DNA from: Phoronis australis
Lineage: Eukaryota; Phoronida; Phoronidae
Reading direction: 5' to 3'
Assembly: GCA_002633005.1 (NCBI GenBank)
Contig: NMRA01000019.1
Location: 1,135,052-1,199,051, forward strand
DNA: 64,000 nucleotides
Positions 56,727 through 64,000 of this stretch are shown here, in pieces; the first letter of the stretch is position 1, and every line of letters starts with the position of its first letter. Below the pieces are notes generated by a model, which was not told where the DNA came from, searched no databases, and saw nothing but the letters and a program-made list of their open reading frames with translations. The position numbers and the translations under genes were made by a program.

Positions 56727-57990
56727 TGGTCAGAGACAGTGACCACCGTGTCCGTCTAGCTGGCCTCAGTAGATCCGGAAGCTTTTCGGCGAATTATGCC
56801 TCACGCTGATCAAAACATCAAAGTCACGTTGTTATAGGTACATTTTGTGCATAGAGGGACACCTTAGGAGGCTGTCCATCTGTCCATGTCTTAATTTCTT
56901 CCAACTCGAAAAAAACACTCCCAAATCTTCGAGCAGTCCTTCGTTCATTTGTCCAAATCGACAACTGGCCATTTTTAACAGTGCGCAAGCTCCTGGCGGG
57001 CGCTGTAAAAATAGCAGTGCGTGCAGTGTAAAAGTGGCCAGTTGCCGATTTGGGCACTAGTCGGATATAATGGACCCTAACTTATTTCAAATAAATCCAC
57101 TAAATATAGGTCTAAATGAATGATTTTGGTATCCTTGCATTCCTCAGACATCTGGCTATCCATACAAATCCTTTTCACGACCCTCAATTACTCTAGTCTA
57201 TAACTGCGCTATTTCGAACTCGGTCCACTTTAGCCATGCGCATCGTGAAATCCGCAGCTATTTCAGGGAACTTATTATATCTAATGCCATCTATCGGCGA
57301 TTTGCTACAACACGCGCTGTTCCTTTTTCATCAGTCAACGTCATTGGTCGATTTCGTCAATTATTAATGTCACCGTTATTAATCATCGTACGTCTGCTCT
57401 CGTCATCACCTTCGTCGTCTCTCTCACGATCGTATCTGTCATCGTCATGTTATCTCGTCCATGTTGACTGATGAGAAAGGAACAGCTTGTGTTGTAGCAA
57501 ATCGCCGATAGATGGCGCTAGATATAGTAGGTTCCCTGAAATGGCTGCCGATTTCATGATGCGCGTGGCTAAAGTGGACCAAGTTCGGAATGGCGTAGTT
57601 ATAGACTAGAATAATTGAGGGCCGTGAAAAGAATTTGTGAAGATAGCCAGATGTCTGAGGAATGCAACGATACCAAAATCATTCATTTAGACCTACATTT
57701 AGTGGATTTATTTGGAATAAGTTAGGGTCCATTATATCCGACTGGTGCCGCGATTTGGGCATCTGAACGAATGACTGCTTCAGAAAAAATTTGTTTACGG
57801 GAGTTGCAAGGAATTATAGACATCAACAGCCTCTTAAGATGTCCCTCTATGCTTATAAAATCGTGACTTTAATTTTTTTAATCAGTGTGAGGCATAATTC
57901 TCCTATAGGAGCTTCAGTGTCTCTACTGGGGCCAGCTAGAGATGGACTGTGTACAGTGGTCATAGACACCGTCTCGACTGCGAACCTTCG
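56727..57990. mobile_element. Large foldback element (long inverted repeat)
   Basis: The left arm (about 56755-57339) and right arm (about 57473-57940) are diverged inverted copies around a 130-base spacer, with similarity continuing a little outside. Shared blocks include the arm tips (TCTAGCTGGCC / GGCCAGCTAGA), GCATAGAGGGACA and CCATTATATCCGACT. The left arm contains an extra hairpin (56953-56971 with 57034-57052, CAAATCG...AACTGGCCA). No protein-coding capacity is visible, so it would be a non-autonomous element. Confidence 0.75.
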
Positions 57991-57995
57991 GGACG

Positions 57996-58226
57996 GTGAA
58001 GCTCCTATAGGCGTTTCATATGCTGGAAGTTTTTTGGCGAATTATGCCTCACCACCGTCACACTGATTAAAACATCAAGGTCACTTTGTTATAAGTACTT
58101 TTTGCGCACAGAGGGACACCTTAGGAGGCCATCGATGTCTTTACTTCCTTCCAACTCGAACAAATACTCCCGTGCAGTCCTTCATTCAATTGCCCAAATC
58201 GACAACTGCCCATTTTTAACACTGCG
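57996..58226. repeat. Partial direct copy of foldback arm
   Basis: Repeats 56770-56990 of the left arm in direct orientation (GGCGAATTATGCCTCA, AGAGGGACACCTTAGGAGG, CCCAAATCGACAACTG), just upstream of the fucosyltransferase start. Confidence 0.8.
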
Positions 58227-58386
58227 CTCCAGACATTATGACATTTCTCCTGGCGTGGAGTACTACTCATGACTTTCACGTTAATATATGTTGACAATGA
58301 AGAGAAGTTGTTAAATATGGATACGGAATACTCGAGATTGACCAGTAAAGTCATTAGTCATTGTTGTCCTTTGTAGGCTCTCCATT

Positions 58387-59628
58387 ATGGCAGGCATGCA
58401 TACAGTGAAGACTGTGTTTTACTTCCTCTATCACCGGTGGATCATGATCCTGGCCTCAATGACCGCTCTGGCTGTAATGTTACTGGTTTACCTGGACTGG
58501 TCAAGGGTCAAGTTGGGTAGTAGTACCTCGCCCGACGACGCTGTTATACAACGCCTATTCCAACATCAACAGGAGGTTAGGACTATGTACAAAAAAATTG
58601 CACGGAGAATTAACTTACATAGCAAAACAAAACCCATGGTCACCGTTCCTAGGAGGACTTTTATCATTTACGATTGGTCACACTATAATAAATTCATTGG
58701 GCACCATAACAAGTTGATTGTTGACAATTGTGTCATTAAACGCACATCGGGCTACATTGCTGATGCTGATGCAGTAGCCATTACACTAGCTTACGACAAA
58801 ACTCGTGTTCCACCAACTCGAGGGAGAAACAGGAACCAGAGGTGGATATTTTTATTTGACGACACTTTTGCCAACTTCGAGCCAATGAGGTGTATGCGCG
58901 CCAGTGATTATAATGGTGTATTCAACTGGACTATGACGTATCGGAGTAACTCAGACGTACACATTCCGTACGGTGCTACAGTTCCTTTGACAACTCCACT
59001 ACCTATTTCCAATGTCAATTATGCAGCCAATAAGTCTTCACTGGCATTCGCCTTGATTTCAAACTGCGTCGCCTACTTCAACAACCGACTAGTGTACATC
59101 AGAGACTTGCAGCAGCACATGAATGTAGATTTTTATGGAGGTTGCGGAACATTGCACTGTGATGGTAACCTCCATACGTCTGCTCTTTGTAATGAAGTCA
59201 GGAGATACAAGTTCTTCCTAGCATTTGAAAACACAAACTGTAAAGATTACATCACAGAGAAGTTCTGGAGAATCTTGCAATATGATGTGGTGCCCGTCGT
59301 CATGGGAGCCCCAAAGAGCGATTACTTAAAGATGGCGCCCCCTGGGTCATTCATTCACGTGGATGACTTTGAATCACCAAAGAAACTGGCTAGTTATTTA
59401 CAATTTCTGAGTGATAATGATAAGTATTATAACACATATTTCAAGTGGAAAAGGTTTTATCAGGTTGAATCCCGGATTCAGTATGTTGGTAATGTCATAT
59501 GGAAAACTTTGTGCGACAGGCTTAATAGGGATGATGGTAAAATTAAAAGTTATGGCAATTTTGAGAAATGGGTCAACATAGATCTGACCTGCCCCAACCT
59601 GGTGGACAGGTATCACTGTGGTGACTAG
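58387..59628 (+). CDS. Alpha-1,3-fucosyltransferase (GT10 family), single exon
   Basis: A 413-residue type II membrane protein: short cytoplasmic N-terminus, membrane anchor at about residues 18-36, stem, then the GT10 catalytic domain. The family signature FFLAFENTNCKDYITEKFW lies at residues 276-294, followed by VVPVVMGAPKSDY. An upstream conserved block includes the FNWTMTYRSNSDVHIPYG stretch near 179-196. Possible N-glycosylation sites are Asn180 (NWT) and Asn215 (NKS). GT10 enzymes transfer fucose from GDP-fucose in the Golgi to GlcNAc on N-glycans or Lewis-type structures; the exact acceptor cannot be told. The whole frame is open without introns, as in many animal GT10 genes. The first ATG fits the membrane-anchor position. 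A foldback repeat copy lies about 160 bases upstream. The downstream neighbour is a convergent alpha-L-fucosidase gene. Confidence 0.95.
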   Translation: MAGMHTVKTVFYFLYHRWIMILASMTALAVMLLVYLDWSRVKLGSSTSPDDAVIQRLFQHQQEVRTMYKKIARRINLHSKTKPMVTVPRRTFIIYDWSHYNKFIGHHNKLIVDNCVIKRTSGYIADADAVAITLAYDKTRVPPTRGRNRNQRWIFLFDDTFANFEPMRCMRASDYNGVFNWTMTYRSNSDVHIPYGATVPLTTPLPISNVNYAANKSSLAFALISNCVAYFNNRLVYIRDLQQHMNVDFYGGCGTLHCDGNLHTSALCNEVRRYKFFLAFENTNCKDYITEKFWRILQYDVVPVVMGAPKSDYLKMAPPGSFIHVDDFESPKKLASYLQFLSDNDKYYNTYFKWKRFYQVESRIQYVGNVIWKTLCDRLNRDDGKIKSYGNFEKWVNIDLTCPNLVDRYHCGD

Positions 59629-61695
59629 GTTTTAATATTTGATTCGGGGTCATAATTAAAAATGCAATTTTTGAAATTATTTACTGTTTCGTTTCTGAAC
59701 TGAGCATTTCCAATGTTGATGAGGTTGTAAAGACACATGCACTTCTCATTATTCTACCAATAATAGTTGAACCTGGTCTGCTGGACTGAATTTACCTTTC
59801 CTAAATCTTTGGAGATGTCTTGTCTTTTTTGATGAGATGATGTTGACTACTAAGTGCAAATATCAATAGTATGAATTTCCTGGATGGCTCAAGAACTACA
59901 TTTTATGGTCTCTTCTTTTTGTTGCATTTACGAAAGCACCATCATACAAAGACTTGTTTATATTGTTCTTTATTTTAGGTGAATGTGCTAGGTATTCATT
60001 GAAGTGCTACTTTGCATTCCATATATTTTACTCTTCGTGCATTCCATATTTTCTAAAGTTACTTCTCATTGTGGTTAAGACTCATCAATAAAATGCATGT
60101 CAGGTATGTGTGCATGCGAGTGTGCTGTCATTAAAATGAAATGTACTTGTTCGTCCTACACAATAAATTTGTGAAAAAATATTTGGTGGCATATTCATTG
60201 CATGACCTCAAGTTTTACCAGAAGACCCATTTAAATTTTTGGTAAAACTGATGTTGCTGCCTGTGAATCCATATTTAACATCAAGAAGTTAAAGATGCCC
60301 TTTGCCCTGTTTTGTTGGCTGCAAATCAAAAACCCAATTAGACTCGACCGGTACCCTCTTAAAATTGATCATGATAGCATTCTATTCCTGTTACTTAGAA
60401 GAACATCAAAACCATCAGTGACCTAAAAATTGCCTCAGAATGTGCAATAGTTGACCAACTTAAAATTTTGAATTTTGGAATCAGCACCATTCAAGACTGG
60501 ACGAGAGGTAATATTTTAAAACCCCAAACCGCTTCTGTTAGAACTCCTAAACATCGTCAGCAAAACAGTGCCCGACCTATAGTTTAGGGCTCCCGAGGCT
60601 TTTTTGTTGGAGGGCCCTTAGGCGCTGTCTACACATTCCCATTGTCAACACTGTTTTTTTAGCTCAAACTGATATACGATTTGCTCTATCAGATCGTGAA
60701 ACAATACTGCACCGTTCAAAGACATTGTCAGCAAGCCATGAACCTCTTGGGAAATCAACAATAAAATAGTTTGAATTTTACATTGTTTGCCACTTAAAAA
60801 GCAATGCTACAAGTTTTTTGAAAATTTTAGTTGGTTAAAGTTGCATAGCATCGTGTGTTTTAGACAGAACTAATCTACATGTAACTTTGTTTAAGTGGCA
60901 ACAAACCTTCTGCTGTTAAAAATCAACTTTCAATTTGAGCCAGTTATTGTTATGACATAGGTTTCATCTTGTTCCTTACTCAGATAATGCTGAATTATTT
61001 CAAGGCTTACAGAAGTGATGGGTCTATTACTAAGTTACGTATCACAGCAGGTTCAGTCGCAATGCAGTATGACTGTGATGGAAATATCCACGGCTATTTG
61101 TTGCAATCAATTTCAATTCAAATGTGTTGAATAGCAATTAATAGATCATTTTTTGAATTTATTTGCCACTGATACAAGCTGATACAATATAAACATGGAA
61201 TAAACAACAGAGAAAATGTTCCCTAAGAAAAAGTTAAAACCATTCATCAAAACAATACAAATAAAGTGAATCCAGATCTTCAGAAAACAGATCTATGCTT
61301 CTGTTAAAACTTAGAATGCCAGGAATATACTCTTAAGCATACAGCAACACTGCAACACGTCCGTATGGAACAACTCCATTAATGCCACTTTTTATCGGTA
61401 ATAAGATTACACTGACTATAAATCGCTAGAGGACATTACATCTTGTTATGATTATAAATATGAACTCAATGCTTTCTTGCAACATACTTTTAGAAGAACG
61501 TACAACTATATTGATTTCATCTTCCATTAGTTTTTGAAATATGGTTTGGAAATTTACCATGGAGTGACAAATGCTAATTCCAGACTATTTATAAACATAC
61601 TCTCTTCCAAATTACAGACTAACAGTGAAAAGATTATGTATAAGCAATCATTATCACTGAGAAATAGTTTGACAACAGAGCATCATCTGACTACG
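59629..61695. other. 3' UTRs and intergenic region between convergent genes
   Basis: Possible polyadenylation signals for the fucosyltransferase are AATAAA near 60090 and 60165. The rest is AT-rich with no gene seen. Confidence 0.55.
60088..60170 (+). terminator. Candidate polyadenylation signals of fucosyltransferase gene
   Basis: Two plus-strand AATAAA motifs (near 60090 and 60165), about 460-540 bases after the stop, followed by T/G-rich sequence. Confidence 0.4.
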
Positions 61696-61957
61696 TTAAA
61701 AAGAACTCAATCCAACAATCTTCAGCACCCATACATAGTGGCAGGGCATCTCATCGTAAGGAATGTTAGGTATGATGACTACAAGGTTGCCAGTAGGCCC
61801 ACGAGACCACTTGAAGGGGGCCGGATAGCCCAGCATAGACACAGTAATATTGCTGACAGGTCGGACAGAGCCAAGTTCCAAGTGACCTTTTTTGGGCCAG
61901 TTTAGGATAATGGCATAGACATCATAGCCTCCATGAGGAGATTTCTTGGATGTGTAC
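61696..61957 (-). CDS. Alpha-L-fucosidase last exon
   Basis: The acceptor is CAATGACAG; the first base completes Trp (TG|G), followed by YTSKKSP. Encodes the C-terminal beta-sandwich and ends KIVGLSSF. Confidence 0.93.
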
Positions 61958-63852
61958 CTGTCATTGAACATGAAAATGACTAAAAGCACGGAATTCAACT
62001 GTACACAAGATTTCTAGGGAAGCTGAATTGCATTCACTGGCACATGAAAATGCACCAATAGAAAACGGTTGGGCAATTTCTTTTAGACAAAAAACACTGT
62101 ACAATTAGGGTATATTTGACTTAATTACTGTACTCTAGAGTGGAATTAAAATTTCAAGAAAAACCTGTGTATTTTTGTGATGAGACTGTGGAAAGGGAAC
62201 TTTGTAAGCAAACCAAAATAAAAGGATAGCTTTGTAAATCCCTCAATGTTTTAAAGGTATCCCAGCTTGTTCAAAATTTTGCTAAGCTTCTCTATGGTAC
62301 CAGACACAAAGTTTGGACATGACAGGACATCAGTTAAGAACAGTAGGTGCAATGGAAATAAGGTGCCATTTAAAATAATAATACACTTACCTCACAAAGA
62401 CAGTAAATAAAGAGAACCACTACAATTAGTCATTCAGACATTTATTGTAATTCATTGCCATGACTTTCATGTTGAAAGGGCGGGTTAAATGAATTTATTT
62501 TGTACTCTTTTGTAATCCCCAATAATCCATAACTAATAAGACTTGAATATTAATTGATCTATAAAGACATTACAATCAACCCCTCTATACCAAACCAGTA
62601 TGTTACACACCTGGCAAGACCACAAGTGACGCCAGCACTTAGCCCATAAAAACATACCAGATATCCTTGGTTACAGTGTCATTCTGGTGTGTCCATGGTT
62701 TACTTTCATAGATTGCCTCTCCGTTCACTTTCAACCAAGCGCCCATTTCTCGCAGTCTTTCTTCAAACACAGTGTTAATTGTGCCCTCTTTGGTTGGTCC
62801 GACGTTAATGAGGATATTACCACCGCAGCTGTGAAGCAGTGAAAGGGAAACTACGATACTATGAAAGGTCCCACAACTTGATGGGGTTACGTGGCACAGT
62901 ACATACGTTATAACATATCTGATCATGTTTTTGTAGCAGAGAATTTAAATACTACAGGTTCTAACCATGAGAGCAAAATTCTGCAAGCTCACCATCAGCT
63001 AAGAGACTACAAATCTGCCACTCGTAAATTAGTGCCAATCACATTGCTTCAGGTACCTGACATCACCTCCATAGTAAGAAAAAGGACAATAGAAAAATAA
63101 TAGGTGGTGACAGTCACAACCAAATAGAACTGTTTTCACTTGCGTTTGCAGAGTGCTGTTATTGGTTCCTTTTGAATAATACTAAATTTCATCGGAATCG
63201 CCAGCAGGGACTGTAGTGCTCTGCGATAAAGGAAAACGGACGGAATTTACGGAATGTGACTTCTTCCATGAACGATTAGCCAGATTTCAAACAATATTTC
63301 CATATTTCAGTAGCATACACCATAAATCTAAAATTGTTGGTTTTTAATTATCAAAAATTAAGAAGATAATCATCAAAATTTGGCATATTCTGACTACAAA
63401 TCAATGAGTCATTTTGAAGCGGATATGTTCAAAATGTGTTTGTTCATTCTTTCTGAAAGTGGCCCTGATCTTTTTCGTATTTTAAAAAGAAACAATAAAC
63501 GAATGCAGCAAGTTATCGATAAAATGGAGTCGTGGCATAATTTAGAAGAAAAAGTAAGGCAATTCACACCATTTATATATTATTTATCAGTTTCAAATTG
63601 GGAAAAGGAATTTGATTTTTTACAAAACGCAAAAGAACGGAATCTTGTGGCTGCTAAAACAGAAGTCTCTGTTTTTGAAAACTGAAAACTTGAGTCTCTA
63701 TGTACTATCATTCAATCACCTGACGCTTTCTGCCATTTGCTTCAGCAAATCATGTGTTGTAAGATATTCACTTAAGATGGCGTTGCGTCTGTATCCCCAG
63801 GAACGACTGTCAATTGTCATGGCATTCTCAAATTTGTGTTTTTGTAGTACAC
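61696..63852 (-). CDS. Alpha-L-fucosidase (GH29), last three exons
   Basis: Exons 63720-63852, 62658-62828 and 61696-61957 splice with matching phases (2 and 2), giving about 187 residues to the stop at 61696. They match the C-terminal part of tissue alpha-L-fucosidase: the [11 protein letters not shown] motif, [48 protein letters not shown] and the beta-sandwich tail with [12 protein letters not shown] and [15 protein letters not shown]29 enzymes hydrolyse terminal L-fucose from glycoconjugates in the lysosome or outside the cell. The nucleophile Asp and the N-terminal barrel exons lie beyond the right edge of the window. The gene faces the fucosyltransferase tail-to-tail. Confidence 0.95.
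61958..62657 (-). other. Intron of alpha-L-fucosidase gene
   Basis: About 700 bases; nothing distinctive. Confidence 0.75.
62658..62828 (-). CDS. Alpha-L-fucosidase penultimate exon
   Basis: 171 bases, acceptor CTTCACAG, donor CTG|GTATGT, phase 2 to 2. Encodes [15 protein letters not shown] and [15 protein letters not shown]. Confidence 0.95.
62829..63719 (-). other. Intron of alpha-L-fucosidase gene
   Basis: About 890 bases. A plus-strand frame of 101 codons (63380-63685) lies within it but shows no recognisable domain. Confidence 0.7.
63720..63852 (-). CDS. Alpha-L-fucosidase exon, third from last
   Basis: 133 bases, acceptor TACCTTCAG, donor CAG|GTGATT, phase 1 to 2. Encodes [16 protein letters not shown] and LLKQMAESV, the conserved segment preceding the GGN motif in GH29. 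Confidence 0.92.
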
Positions 63853-64000
63853 CTGAAGGTAATATGGTAACAAAAGTAATTAGACAAAATGCCATATCTG
63901 CCGTCAGCAAAAATACAGGTAAATGATTATTATGAAGGCAAAATTCTAATTACAGAGTGACTTTACCCTACTTATCAACTTTCCTACTAATTCCCGTCCA
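63853..64000 (-). other. Intron start at right edge
   Basis: Intron sequence of the fucosidase gene; the next upstream exon lies outside the window. Confidence 0.7.

Noticed and set aside
63380-63685. 101-codon plus-strand frame in a fucosidase intron
   Set aside because: Composition is protein-like, but there is no recognisable domain, and it is antisense to a confirmed gene's intron.

Overview
The window is genomic DNA from an animal, most likely a marine invertebrate. GT-AG introns split the genes into short exons, the gene families are metazoan (SLC22 transporter, perlecan-like matrix proteoglycan, GT10 fucosyltransferase, GH29 fucosidase), and the introns carry many transposon relics: a CsRn1-type Ty3/gypsy element, a LINE tail, tRNA-derived SINEs, MITEs and foldback elements. 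The species cannot be named from sequence alone. Seven single N characters mark assembly joins. At four of them the flanking sequence is repeated on both sides, so some apparent duplications are unmerged contig ends.

Layout. 1-5.2 kb: no recognisable gene, only microsatellite and tandem repeats. 5.2-9.05 kb: a minus-strand Ty3/gypsy element with 137-bp LTRs, internally deleted and misassembled. 9.4-15.3 kb (+): the 3' half of an SLC22-type transporter gene. 15.8-16.1 kb: the end of a second gypsy copy. 16.1-19.5 kb: intergenic, with a tRNA-like SINE and an unrecognised ORF.

19.5-53.95 kb (-): one large perlecan-like gene. I could chain 46 exons with matching splice phase at every junction, giving about 2,305 codons. 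In order they encode a short Cys-rich (ShKT-like) segment, three Ig domains, one LDL-receptor class A domain, nineteen more Ig domains, one laminin G domain, one EGF-like domain, then a stop. The Ig exon pairs fall into classes by size and internal intron phase, which records tandem duplication. One Ig domain has lost both canonical cysteines and its neighbour has lost one.

54-58.3 kb: intergenic, ending in a cluster of nested inverted repeats. 58.4-59.6 kb (+): a single-exon alpha-1,3-fucosyltransferase. 61.7-63.9 kb (-): the last three exons of an alpha-L-fucosidase, tail-to-tail with it. One gene adds fucose to glycans and the other removes it; functional linkage is only inferred from proximity.

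I did not find a convincing new multi-gene system. The most interesting items are the disulfide-free Ig domain, the three tandem two-Ig modules, a MITE family with 5-bp target duplications, the foldback cluster, and the assembly duplications that would mislead automatic annotation.
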